From Nocardia bovistercoris (GTDB lineage Bacteria; Actinomycetota; Actinomycetes; Mycobacteriales; Mycobacteriaceae), in NCBI RefSeq assembly GCF_015674855.1, contig NZ_JADMLG010000002.1, forward strand, positions 186,001-250,000: 64,000 nt of DNA. Direction: 5' to 3'. The position numbers and the translations under genes are program-made. Positions 43,513-53,376 of this stretch are shown piece by piece; position 1 is the stretch's first letter, and each line of letters begins with the position of its first letter. Under the pieces are notes generated by a model that worked only from the letters and a program-made list of their open reading frames with translations, did not search any database and was not told the DNA's origin.

Positions 43513-43641
43513 GGTCCGATGACGTTGCTCGGTGCGTGGATTCAGGTGGCGATCGAAGCCGGTGCGGTCGAACCGCATTCGATGCCCCTCTCGACCGTCG
43601 ACGCACCGGGGCGGCCCTCGGCTCGGGTGTTGCGCGCGACT
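43513..43641 (+). pseudogene. Fragment of a pyridoxamine-phosphate-oxidase-like gene
   Basis: In the same frame, PMTLLGAWIQVAIEAGAVEP, followed by HSMPLSTVDAPGRPSARVL, matches the N-terminal FMN-binding region of PdxH/PNPOx (xxWxxxAxxxGxxEPxAMxLSTVDxxGxPSxRxL). It breaks off after ~43 residues. Confidence 0.65.
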
Positions 43642-43694
43642 GAGAGACACCTCATACCAGCGAGCGTGAGCGCGGTATGGTTTGCTCGGCAACC

Positions 43695-43964
43695 ATGTCG
43701 ACACATCTGCTGTTCTCCTACGGCACTTTGCGCCAACCCGAAGTCCAGCGCGAGGTGTTCGGTCGAGAACTCGACGGACGCGCCGACGAGATCACCGGCT
43801 ACGCACTGAGCGAGCTCACCATCACCGACCCTACGGTCATCGCCACCAGCGGAAGCGCCGTGCACCCCGTCCTGCGTCCCACCGACGACGAAACCGGTAT
43901 CGCGGGAACGGTGTTCACCCTCGACGATGCCGAGATCGCGGCCTCCTCGACGCCCGGTTCGTAG
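43695..43964 (+). pseudogene. Truncated gamma-glutamylcyclotransferase (AIG2-like)
   Basis: 89 residues: LLFSYGTLRQPEVQREVFGR is the conserved AIG2/GGCT substrate-binding start (F-S-Y-G-T-L). The chain ends in TLDDAEIAASSTPGS, where intact relatives continue with a Glu-Tyr-rich C-terminus. The truncation suggests a frameshift around 43945. A short functional version is unlikely but not excluded. Confidence 0.65.
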
Positions 43965-44072
43965 TCGGCGAACCACCGCGAGGAGATCCGTCATCGACCC
44001 GTTCGAGGAGGAACAACCCCCGGTCCGGGACTTCTCGGACCGTCCCCCGGCCCGACGGATGTCGGCGCGGTT

Positions 44073-45299
44073 CTACTGCGGCAGCACCAGCAACTCGGCC
44101 AACCCGCCGTCGACGCTCGCGGGCCCGGTCAACGCCAACGCGTGCGCGGTGACGAGATCGCCCAGATGCGGGGTCTGCGGCGAGCCCATGCTCTGCCACA
44201 CCCCACCCGAGACCTGCCGCACCGGAACGACCCGCGTCCGTCGAGCGTCCACGGCGAAACGCCCGACGATCCGCCCGCGTAGTCGCGCACGCGGAACGCG
44301 CGCGGTCAACGCGTCCACGATCGCCGGACCGGTGACCAACAGGGCGACGATCGCGGCGAAAGGATTACCCGGCAGACACAGAACCACGCGCCCGCCCGGC
44401 AGCACCGCCAACAGTTGCGAACCGCCGGGACGCATCGCGACACCGTCGAGCACGACCCTGGCGCCGAGTTCGGCCAACACCGCGCGCAGATGATCAGCCG
44501 CCCCACGCCCGGTCCCGCCAACCACCACCATCAACGGTGGGGTCCGCGACGCGCTGAACCAGTCACGCAGCGATTCCGGGTCGTCATCGAGGCGCAACAC
44601 ACTCTGACACACGATTCCGCAGGCACGCAGATACTCCGGCAGCACCGGCGAGAGCGAATCACGAGTCTGCCCCATACTCAGCGGCCCGCTCGTGCAGAGC
44701 TCGTCACCGGTCACCAGGACATCAGCCGACACCGGTCCACGCACTCCCAGCACCGGGGACTCGGCACTGGCCGCCACCGACATCACCGCCGCCGACACCG
44801 CCGTCCCCACGGCCACCAGTTCCGCACCGCCTGCCCAATGCTCACCGCGTCGGCGGGTGTCGTCCTTGACCGGCACGTCCGGAGCCACAGCGATCGCCTC
44901 GCGCCCCGCGGCCGTGGTGCGCACGACGTGTTCCTCACGCAGAACCGCGGTCGTCCCCCTCGGTGTCGTCGCACCGGTCGCGATACGGACCGCGCAATCC
45001 AGATCCAAGTCTCGTCCACCCGACCGGCCCGCGACCCGAACCTCCGACCGCAACAACCACATCGGGCCGTCACCGTTGACCGCGTAACCATCCATCGCGG
45101 CGGTATCCACACGCGGAAACGCGGTCCCCGCGACGATCGGCTCGGCCAAAGTCGCCCCCAGCACACTGCTCAGCAGAGCCAACCGCACCGGCAGCGGCGT
45201 GATCTCGGCGCGCACGACACCGTCCAGATCTCGCACCGACACCGGACCGACGACGGAGTCTCCCACGATCGCGGCACCCGTCGTCTCCACCGCACTCAC
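44073..45299 (-). CDS. Molybdopterin molybdenumtransferase MoeA-like
   Basis: 408 residues from GTG 45299; an upstream ATG at 45389 is possible. FPRVDTAAMDGYAV is the MoeA signature, TGATTPRGTTAVLREEHV lies in domain III, and DVLVTGDEL with GGTGRGAADHL begins the MogA-like domain IV; LCLPGNPFAAIVALL is the conserved loop. It inserts molybdate into adenylated molybdopterin. It is an orphan here, with no mog, moa or molybdate transporter in the window. It may be a second, accessory copy. Confidence 0.88.
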   Translation of the reverse strand: MSAVETTGAAIVGDSVVGPVSVRDLDGVVRAEITPLPVRLALLSSVLGATLAEPIVAGTAFPRVDTAAMDGYAVNGDGPMWLLRSEVRVAGRSGGRDLDLDCAVRIATGATTPRGTTAVLREEHVVRTTAAGREAIAVAPDVPVKDDTRRRGEHWAGGAELVAVGTAVSAAVMSVAASAESPVLGVRGPVSADVLVTGDELCTSGPLSMGQTRDSLSPVLPEYLRACGIVCQSVLRLDDDPESLRDWFSASRTPPLMVVVGGTGRGAADHLRAVLAELGARVVLDGVAMRPGGSQLLAVLPGGRVVLCLPGNPFAAIVALLVTGPAIVDALTARVPRARLRGRIVGRFAVDARRTRVVPVRQVSGGVWQSMGSPQTPHLGDLVTAHALALTGPASVDGGLAELLVLPQ

Positions 45300-45493
45300 A
45301 CCGACCTCGCTGACCTCATATGCCGAACTTTCCAGGCTATTGATCCTCGTCCGCGGAGATTGCCGAGGATTATCGCCGCAGTTGCCCAACCGTCACAGAA
45401 CGCTCACACGACCGAAACCGGACCGGTGCGTTCGGGAAGCACTCGGAGTGCCGTGTTCCGCGCCAATAGGGGAGAATAAAGATCCCCCCACCA

Positions 45494-45541
45494 TGAAAAT
45501 AGCCCAGGCCAGAGAGACCGTAATCTCTCTGGCCTGGGCCG
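45494..45541 (-). terminator. Strong terminator after tRNA-fMet
   Basis: GCCCAGGCCAGAGAGA (45502-45517) and TCTCTCTGGCCTGGGC (45524-45539) form a perfect 16-bp stem with a 6-base loop, followed on the minus strand by TATTTTC. It is located 7 bp after the tRNA 3' end. Confidence 0.93.
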
Positions 45542-45545
45542 TTTG

Positions 45546-45619
45546 TAGCGGGGACAGGATTTGAACCTGCGACCTCTGGGTTATGAGCCCAGCGAGCTAC
45601 CGAGCTGCTCCACCCCGCG
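45546..45619 (-). tRNA. Initiator tRNA-fMet (CAT)
   Basis: Reads CGCGGGGTGGAGCAGCTCGG at the 5' end and CAGGTTCAAATCCTG in the T arm. The anticodon loop is CTCATAA. The anticodon stem ends with GGG/CCC pairs and the acceptor has a C1xT72 mismatch, both hallmarks of initiator tRNA. CCA is not encoded. The accessory stretch lies on its 3' side. Confidence 0.96.
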
Positions 45620-46753
<1,134 letters not shown>

Positions 46754-46809
46754 CGCCCCCCTCCGTCAACGACACGGCATCCCCGGACGCGTAAGTCACA
46801 GCGTCCACC

Positions 46810-46848
46810 GGAACGGCGCCGCTGCACTGGGTGATGCGGCGCCGTTCC
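46810..46848 (+). terminator. Hairpin after rpf
   Basis: GGAACGGCGCCGC (46810-46822) and GCGGCGCCGTTCC (46836-46848) form a perfect 13-bp stem with a 13-base loop, 57 bp past the rpf stop. Confidence 0.8.
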
Positions 46849-46886
46849 GCATACCCGTGGCCGGTCGTGCGGCCGATCGGTCACGG

Positions 46887-46925
46887 CGAAGGCGCCGCCA
46901 TCGGACTCCGATGGCGGCGCCTTCG
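46887..46925. terminator. Bidirectional hairpin between rpf and UPF0182 genes
   Basis: A perfect 17-bp stem, CGAAGGCGCCGCCATCG (46887-46903) with CGATGGCGGCGCCTTCG (46909-46925), and a 5-base loop. It is 10 bp past the stop of the minus-strand gene and suits that gene best. Confidence 0.85.
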
Positions 46926-46935
46926 TATGCGCGAA

Positions 46936-49926
46936 CTACTGACCGGCCGCCTGATACGCGCGCACGGCGTTCTCCAGTTCCTCCAGCGCCTTGCCGAAGT
47001 CCTGGAAATTGCCCGTGCGCATGGCGGTGCGGACCGCCTCGATCTTGCGTTCCAGCTCCTGCGCCGCCACGTCCTTGGCGGTCGACCCGGTGGCGGGCGG
47101 CGTGGCGGTCGGCGGTTGGCCGCCGGTGGCGGGCGGTGTCGAGGTGCCCTGATCGACGGGCGGGGCAGTGCCGGGTTTCGGCCTGCTCACCGAATCGCCG
47201 CCGAACGGCGTGGCCAGTGCGCCCGCACCCGGAATCACCTGGTTCAGCGCGTCGGCGAGGGTCGACGCGTAGCCGACCTTCACGCTGCCCGCCGCGTCGC
47301 GATAGCTGACCAGCACCCGCAGCAGCTGCGGGAACGTCGCGGTGTTCGGGCCGGTGTTGCGTTCGTTGTAGAACGGTTCCACGTAGAGGATGCCGCCGTC
47401 GGCGACCGGCAAGGTCAGCAGGTTGCCGTATCTGATCTTGTTGGAATTGGACAGCAAGGTCTTCTCACGCGAGACCTCGGGCGCGGTCGTCATCCGGTTC
47501 TGCGTCTGCTGCGGACCCAATGTCTGGGTGTCGGTGGGCAATTGGAGAATCGTGAATTTGCCGTAGCCGTCCGGGTCGGAGCGCACCGAGATATAGGCCG
47601 AGAGGAACTGCCGGTTGTAGCCGACCATCGCGCTGGTGAGGTTGAAGACCGGTTTGTTGGTCTTCGGGTCGCCGATCAGCACGTAGTACGGCGGCTGATT
47701 CGCGGCGGGCACCGCGTCCGAGGTCGGATCGCTTGGCACCGACCAGAATGCGTTGTTGGTGAAGAACTCTCGCGGATCGTTGACGTGATATTTGGTGAGC
47801 ATCTCGCGCTGCACCTTGAACACGTCCTCGGGGTAGCGGAAATGCGCGCGCAGGTCCGGCGAGATCTCGCTCTCGGGCTTCACGGCGTCGGGAAACACGC
47901 CGCGCCACGCCTTGAGCACCGGGTCGGTGGAATCCACCTCGTAGAGGTTCACGGTGCCGTCGTAGGCGTCGACCACGGCCTTCACCGAGTTACGGATGTA
48001 GCTGACCTCCTTGCGGGGCAGCAAACGGCCGGTCTTGCGGTCGATGCTGTCCTCGACCGCGCCCTCCAGCGAGGTGGACTGGGCGTAGGGGTAGTTGTCC
48101 AGCGTGGTGTAGGCGTCCACGATCCACACGACCCGACCGTTGACCACGGCGGGATAGGAATTGCCGTCGGTGGTCAACCAGGGCGCCACCTTCTGCACGC
48201 GGTCGCGCGGATCGCGATTGAAGATGATCTTGGAATTGTCGCCGATGGCCGAAGAGAACAGGATGTTCCGCTCGGCGTATTTGGCGGCGAACGCCAAACG
48301 GTTGAACCAATTGCTTATCGAGACGCCGCCCTTGCCCGTGTAGGTGTATTGCGCGGTGTCGGAATCGTATTCGCGCGGGCGCTGACCCTCTTCGGTGCCG
48401 ACGATCGCGTAGTCGGGATCGGCGCTCGCGATCAACTCGCCGAAGTAGATGCGCGGCTGGTCCAGTTTGAACCGTTGCTTGTCGGCGGGGGTGAACAGAT
48501 CGCTGACCATGAAGATCGGATAGCCGCTGTCGCTGCTGCCCGCGTCGGTGGCGTTGGGATCCTCCGACTGCGGCTTGTTCACCCGGTTCGCGGGCGCGGC
48601 GACGAAACCGTTGCCGTGGGTGTAGACGGTGTGGCGGTTGATCCAGTCGGTCTGGTTGCCGCTCAACGCCGTCGGCGACAGTTCGCGCGCGGCGACGATG
48701 TAGTCCTGCATATCGCCGTCGATGCTGTATCGGTCGATATCGAGGGACTCGGGGAAGCCGTAGAAGTTCTTCAGCTGCCGCAACTGGGTGAACGTCGGCG
48801 AGAGGATGTTCGGGTCGAGCAGGCGCGCGTTCGCGATGGTCGCCGCGTCGACGGGCACCTCGAGCGGACTCTTCGCGCTCTCGCCCTTGTAGTCCTTGTA
48901 CTCGATCCTGTCCTCGGTGATGCCGAACGCCTGCCTGGTCGCGGCGATATTGCGCTGGATGTACTCGCTCTCCTTGTCCGCGGCGTTCGGACGCACCGAG
49001 AACTGCTCGACGATCAGCGGATACACCGCGCCGACCAGGATCGAGGACAGCACGAGCAGCGCGGCGGCCATCGCGGGCACCCGCAGGTCGCGCAGCACGA
49101 TGCCCGCGAAGAACGCGACGGCGCAGATCACGGCGATCGCGAGCAGGATCAGTTTGCCCGGCAGCACCGCGTTGATATCGGTGAACGAACCGCCGGTGAA
49201 GGTGGGCTCTTTGCGGCTGCTCATCAGTAGGTCGTAGCGGTCGAACCAGTAGGCGACCGCCTTGAGCAGCACGAACGTGCCCGCCAGCACGGCCAGCTGG
49301 ATACGCGCGGGCTTGGTGAGCGTGCCCTCGCGGCCGCTCAGGCGCACGCCGCCGAACACGTAGTGGGTGATCAGGTTCGCGAAGAACGCGATGACCACCG
49401 CGACGAAGAACCAGTTCAGGACCATGCGGTAGAACGGCAGGTCGAAGGCGTAGAAGCCGACGTCGAGGTGGAACTGCGGATCCTGCTGACCGAATTCGCC
49501 GCCGTTGAGGAACAGCTGCAACGTCACCCAGTTGGACTGGGCGACCAGGCCGGAGAGGATGCCGATCACCGCCGGGATGCCGATGCCGAACAGCCGCAGC
49601 CTGCTCATCACCGTGGTCCGGTAGCGCGCGATGGGATCGTTGGGGCCCGCCACCGGCACGAACACCGGACGGGTGCGGTAGGCGAGCAACAGCGCGAGCC
49701 ACACCACGAGGCCGACGAACAGCGCGACCGCGGCGAACAGGATGAGCCGGCTGCGCACCACCGTCAGGTACACGCTGCGGTAGCCGACCTCGCCGAACCA
49801 CAGCCAGTTCGTGTACGCGTCGGTCAGGCGCGGTCCGAGCAGCAGCAGCGCCGCGAGGAGGACGGCTGCCACGAGCAGCACGCGGCTGCGGCGGGACAGC
49901 GAAGGTAAGCCGGTGGGGGGCCGCAT
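46936..49926 (-). CDS. UPF0182 large membrane protein (Rv3193c-like)
   Basis: 996 residues; ATG 49926. The N-terminal ~330 residues hold seven transmembrane helices (SRRSRVLLVAAVLLAALLLLG at the start) and NWLWFGEVGYRSVYLTVV, the UPF0182 signature. The large external domain includes YAAKFAERN-like segments. The end is a Pro/Thr/Gly-rich linker (residues ~905-950) and a helical tail. Conserved across actinobacteria and first gene of the block shared with mycobacteria; function unknown, thought to be envelope-related. Confidence 0.93.
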   Translation of the reverse strand: MRPPTGLPSLSRRSRVLLVAAVLLAALLLLGPRLTDAYTNWLWFGEVGYRSVYLTVVRSRLILFAAVALFVGLVVWLALLLAYRTRPVFVPVAGPNDPIARYRTTVMSRLRLFGIGIPAVIGILSGLVAQSNWVTLQLFLNGGEFGQQDPQFHLDVGFYAFDLPFYRMVLNWFFVAVVIAFFANLITHYVFGGVRLSGREGTLTKPARIQLAVLAGTFVLLKAVAYWFDRYDLLMSSRKEPTFTGGSFTDINAVLPGKLILLAIAVICAVAFFAGIVLRDLRVPAMAAALLVLSSILVGAVYPLIVEQFSVRPNAADKESEYIQRNIAATRQAFGITEDRIEYKDYKGESAKSPLEVPVDAATIANARLLDPNILSPTFTQLRQLKNFYGFPESLDIDRYSIDGDMQDYIVAARELSPTALSGNQTDWINRHTVYTHGNGFVAAPANRVNKPQSEDPNATDAGSSDSGYPIFMVSDLFTPADKQRFKLDQPRIYFGELIASADPDYAIVGTEEGQRPREYDSDTAQYTYTGKGGVSISNWFNRLAFAAKYAERNILFSSAIGDNSKIIFNRDPRDRVQKVAPWLTTDGNSYPAVVNGRVVWIVDAYTTLDNYPYAQSTSLEGAVEDSIDRKTGRLLPRKEVSYIRNSVKAVVDAYDGTVNLYEVDSTDPVLKAWRGVFPDAVKPESEISPDLRAHFRYPEDVFKVQREMLTKYHVNDPREFFTNNAFWSVPSDPTSDAVPAANQPPYYVLIGDPKTNKPVFNLTSAMVGYNRQFLSAYISVRSDPDGYGKFTILQLPTDTQTLGPQQTQNRMTTAPEVSREKTLLSNSNKIRYGNLLTLPVADGGILYVEPFYNERNTGPNTATFPQLLRVLVSYRDAAGSVKVGYASTLADALNQVIPGAGALATPFGGDSVSRPKPGTAPPVDQGTSTPPATGGQPPTATPPATGSTAKDVAAQELERKIEAVRTAMRTGNFQDFGKALEELENAVRAYQAAGQ

Positions 49927-50147
49927 GCCCACGATGCCACTCTCCAGGGTCCGGCGGCGCCCGTGCCGTCGCCGGCGAGCACCGCAGTCCGATGATGCGT
50001 GTGGTCCTGACGGACCGTCTCGCGCCCACTCTACGGAAACGGACATCGAGGGGGGTCGGTGACCTTGTTCGCCCCTGGCGAAGGCAGGTCCCGGGCAGTC
50101 ACCGAGTCCCGCCTCACGCCGCCCGGCGGTGATGCGAGGATGTCTCG

Positions 50148-50726
50148 GTGAACGCAGACCTGCACGCCGAACTCGTCCTTGCCCGTTCCGTCCGGGAGGT
50201 GGCGGAATTCGCCGACGCCGAGGGCTGGGGACGACCCCCGCAGATGTTCGCGCTGGTGCCGACCGCCGACCTGGTCGCCGCCGAACCCGGTCTGCTCGAC
50301 CAGCTCGACGAGGGCAACGAACTCACCCCGGTCGCGCAGGAGGCGTTCCCCGACGACATCACCGGCGGTTCGATGGCGCTCGACGAATTCCTCGCGACCA
50401 CAACGTGGCCGCCCGCCGTGCAGGGCTGCGTGCTCGTACAGGAGATCGTGGTGCTGCCGCCGGACGCCGAGTCCACCCTCGACGACGCGCTGGAACCGCT
50501 GCTCGCCGACCACGAGGCCGCCGACGCCGCCGCCCGCGCCGCCGCGGCCGCGCATCCCGAGCGTCGCGAGGCCAGGCTGCTCGCCGCCGTACTGCGCGAC
50601 GGCGCCTCGCTGTGCCTGTTGCAGCTGCGCCCGGAGGACGACGAGGATTTCGGCGACCTCGACCTGCGCACCTACCCCAACCTCGCCCCCAACCTGGTCG
50701 AGGCCCTGCACCACACGTTCGAGTAG
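50148..50726 (+). CDS. PPA1309-family protein
   Basis: 192 residues from GTG. AELVLARSVREVAEFADAEGWGRPPQMFALVPTADL and the C-terminal LRTYPNLAPNLVEALHHTFE are typical of the PPA1309 family, a soluble actinobacterial protein of unknown function. It sits between the UPF0182 gene (divergent) and the PDZ protease gene (convergent; stops 1 bp apart). Confidence 0.9.
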   Translation: MNADLHAELVLARSVREVAEFADAEGWGRPPQMFALVPTADLVAAEPGLLDQLDEGNELTPVAQEAFPDDITGGSMALDEFLATTTWPPAVQGCVLVQEIVVLPPDAESTLDDALEPLLADHEAADAAARAAAAAHPERREARLLAAVLRDGASLCLLQLRPEDDEDFGDLDLRTYPNLAPNLVEALHHTFE

Positions 50727-50727
50727 G

Positions 50728-51762
50728 TCAGTCGCACCCGACGGTCTCGCGGCCCGCCTCGATGTCCTCGAGCGCGTGCACCGCGCCGGTCAGGTTCTCG
50801 ACCTTGACCAGGCGCAACCCCTCGGGGGTTCGCTGTTTGGCCTCGTTGCAGTTGGCGGCGGGCACGAGGAAGGTCTCGGCGCCCACGTCGCGCGCGGCGA
50901 TCATCTTGTACTGGATGCCGCCGATCGGGCCGACCTTGCCGTCCTGGTCGATGGTTCCGGTGCCCGCGACGAATTTGCCGCCGTCGAGTTCGCCGGGTGA
51001 CAGCTTGTCGACGAGCGCGAGACTGAACATCAACCCCGCCGACGGGCCGCCGATGTCGGCGAGGTTGAAGGTGACCTGCATCGGCGGGCGCGCGCCCTCG
51101 CCGGGGGTGATGCCGAGGTAGCCCTTGGTCGGATCATCCGGGCGGGCGGCGAGGACGATGTTCGCGGTCTGCTCGCTCGCGCCGCGCCGGTAGACGACGG
51201 TGAGCTGACTGCCCGGCGGCTGCGAGGAGACAGCGGTCACCACATCCTTGGGCGCGGCGACCGGCGCGCCGTTGATGCTGACCAGTTCGTCGCCCGGCTC
51301 GAGGATGCCCTTGGCCGGACCGTCACCGACCTTGCGCAGCAGCACCACCGTCGGGAGGTTGAGAAAGTGCAGGGCCGCGACCTCGGCGTTGCCCTCGGAA
51401 TCCTTGAAGTCCTGTTGATTGGACTTGTCGATCTCCTCGCGCGGCACCCCGGGCGGGTAGACCTCGGCGCGCGGCACGAGTCCGTGCTCGCCGCTGACCC
51501 AGAATCCGAACGCCTCGAACAGGTTCAGACCGTCGCGCACCGACACGGTGGTCATGTTCAGATGGCCCGTCGTCGGATCCACCGCCGTGCCCTGCACGTC
51601 GACCACCTGTTTGCCGCCGACCTCGCCGAGTGTGTTGAAAGTCGGCCCCGGCCCGAGGGCGACGTAGGGCACGGTGACCACGGTGCCGATCACACCGAGC
51701 AACAGGACCGGAAGGATGGCGGCCACCAGGGTCATTATCCGACGATTCACCAGGCCCACCAT
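50728..51762 (-). CDS. PDZ/Lon-like Ser-Lys protease, membrane-anchored (Rv3194c/YlbL-like)
   Basis: 344 residues; ATG 51762. One N-terminal transmembrane helix (residues ~9-32), then an external PDZ domain (residues ~135-215, GILEPGDELVSINGAPV). The C-terminal Lon S16 domain has the catalytic Ser in GGPSAGLMFSL and the Lys in GIQYKMIAA. It acts on periplasmic-face substrates in an ATP-independent way. Divergent from the DUF2342 gene. Confidence 0.92.
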   Translation of the reverse strand: MVGLVNRRIMTLVAAILPVLLLGVIGTVVTVPYVALGPGPTFNTLGEVGGKQVVDVQGTAVDPTTGHLNMTTVSVRDGLNLFEAFGFWVSGEHGLVPRAEVYPPGVPREEIDKSNQQDFKDSEGNAEVAALHFLNLPTVVLLRKVGDGPAKGILEPGDELVSINGAPVAAPKDVVTAVSSQPPGSQLTVVYRRGASEQTANIVLAARPDDPTKGYLGITPGEGARPPMQVTFNLADIGGPSAGLMFSLALVDKLSPGELDGGKFVAGTGTIDQDGKVGPIGGIQYKMIAARDVGAETFLVPAANCNEAKQRTPEGLRLVKVENLTGAVHALEDIEAGRETVGCD

Positions 51763-51909
51763 AGTGACCGGGACACCGCGGGCGCGGTGCAGGCGCGATT
51801 GCGGACCCGCGCGCCCCGGCGTTCGCCGCTCGCGAACATCCGACGCGGATCGCCCGATCGTGTGCCGCCGCACATGGCGGGCGTCCGACGCGCGCGTAAC
51901 GTTGGCACT

Positions 51910-53292
51910 ATGACTGACCTCCCCTTCGGCTTCTCGGGTGACGACGACGAGGCGCGCAAGCGCCGCGATGAGCCGAGCGGCGCCGATCCGAACAACCCGT
52001 TCGGGTTCGCGATGGGCGGTGCGGGCGGATTCGATCCGTCGCAGCTGGGTCAGATGCTCACCCAACTCGGTCAGATGCTCAGCGGTTTGGGGCAGCCCGG
52101 ATCGCAGAGCGGTCCGGTGAACTACGACGTTGCCAAGCGTCTCGCGCGCCAGCAGCTCGGCGCCACGATCGCGCCGGTGTCCTCGGGCACCGCCAAGGCC
52201 GTCGCCGACGCGGCGCATCTGGCCGAGCTGTGGCTCGACAGCGCGACCACGCTGCCCGCGGGCGCCAATCGGACGGTCGCCTGGACGCCGAACGACTGGA
52301 TCGAGGAGACGCTGCCCACCTGGAAGCGCCTGTGCGATCCGGTGGCCGAGCAGATCTCGGGCATGTGGAGTTCGCAGCTTCCCGAGGAGGCGCGCCAGTT
52401 CGCCGGGCCGATGGTCGGGATGCTCGGGCAGATGGGCGGGCTCGCCTTCGGTTCGCAGCTCGGTCAGGCGCTCGGTCAGCTGGCCAAGGAGGTGCTGACC
52501 TCCACCGATATCGGCCTGCCGCTCGGCCCGAACGCCACCGCCGCGCTGCTGCCCGCCGCCGTCGCCGAATTCAGTCGCGGACTCGAGCAGCCCGAGAGCG
52601 AGATCATGGTGTTCCTCGCCGCCCGCGAGGCCGCTCATCAGCGGCTGTTCGCGCACGTGCCGTGGCTGCGGCATCAGGTGCTCGGCGCGGTCGAGGACTA
52701 CGCGCGAGGGATCAGGATGGATTTCTCCGCGCTGGAGGAGGCGGCGCAGGGCATCGATCCGATGTCGCTGGGTGATCCGTCCAAGATCGAGGAGTTGTTG
52801 TCCAAGGGCACCTTCGAACCGCAGACCACCCCGGAGCAGAAGCAGGCGTTGGAACGTCTGGAGACGCTGTTGGCTCTGATCGAGGGCTGGGTGCAGGTCG
52901 TGGTCGCCGAGGCGGTCGGCGAACGCCTGCCTGGCGCGGGCGCGCTCGCCGAGACGCTGCGTCGCCGTCGGGCCACCGGTGGTCCGGCCGAGCAGACCTT
53001 CGCGACCCTGGTCGGACTCGAATTGCGTCCGCGCAAACTGCGCGAGGCCGCGTCGCTGTGGCAGCGGTTGACCACCGACGCGGGTGTGCAGGCACGCGAC
53101 GGTGTGTGGGCGCATCCGGATCTGCTGCCCGATTCCGATGACCTCGACTCCCCCGCGGGCTTCATCGACGCGGTGATCGGCGGCGGCGCAACGGCATTCG
53201 ACGATCCGTTGGCCCAGCTCGCCGAGACCGAGGCGCGCGAGGCCGCCGAACGGGCCGAGAAGGACCGCGACAAGGGCGACGATCCGTCCTGA
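51910..53292 (+). CDS. Zinc-dependent metalloprotease-like protein, DUF2342 (Rv3195-like)
   Basis: 460 residues. A Gly/Gln-rich, Asn-rich start (residues 1-70, SQLGQMLTQLGQML) precedes the DUF2342 core. The metal site is thought to be EAAHQRLF (residue ~240) with the later Glu in LIEGWVQVVVAEAV. Conserved in actinobacteria next to the PDZ protease; substrate unknown. Confidence 0.9.
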   Translation: MTDLPFGFSGDDDEARKRRDEPSGADPNNPFGFAMGGAGGFDPSQLGQMLTQLGQMLSGLGQPGSQSGPVNYDVAKRLARQQLGATIAPVSSGTAKAVADAAHLAELWLDSATTLPAGANRTVAWTPNDWIEETLPTWKRLCDPVAEQISGMWSSQLPEEARQFAGPMVGMLGQMGGLAFGSQLGQALGQLAKEVLTSTDIGLPLGPNATAALLPAAVAEFSRGLEQPESEIMVFLAAREAAHQRLFAHVPWLRHQVLGAVEDYARGIRMDFSALEEAAQGIDPMSLGDPSKIEELLSKGTFEPQTTPEQKQALERLETLLALIEGWVQVVVAEAVGERLPGAGALAETLRRRRATGGPAEQTFATLVGLELRPRKLREAASLWQRLTTDAGVQARDGVWAHPDLLPDSDDLDSPAGFIDAVIGGGATAFDDPLAQLAETEAREAAERAEKDRDKGDDPS

Positions 53293-53317
53293 AAAGCTTG
53301 TGAACAGGGCTTATTCC

Positions 53318-53326
53318 TGTGGATAA
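53318..53326 (-). promoter_or_regulatory. Perfect DnaA box
   Basis: TGTGGATAA on the plus strand is TTATCCACA on the minus strand, the exact consensus DnaA box. It lies alone in the 84-bp gap before the E1-like gene, so it is probably a regulatory or titration site and not an origin. Confidence 0.5.
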
Positions 53327-53376
53327 CCCCGGTTTCCTCGACTCGTTCTGGTCGGCCGTTCGCCCATACTTCCGGT

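Noticed and set aside
45546..45619. tRNA-fMet as an attachment site for an integrated element
   Set aside because: No integrase and no second copy of the tRNA 3' end was seen around 31-34 kb; only the location is suggestive.
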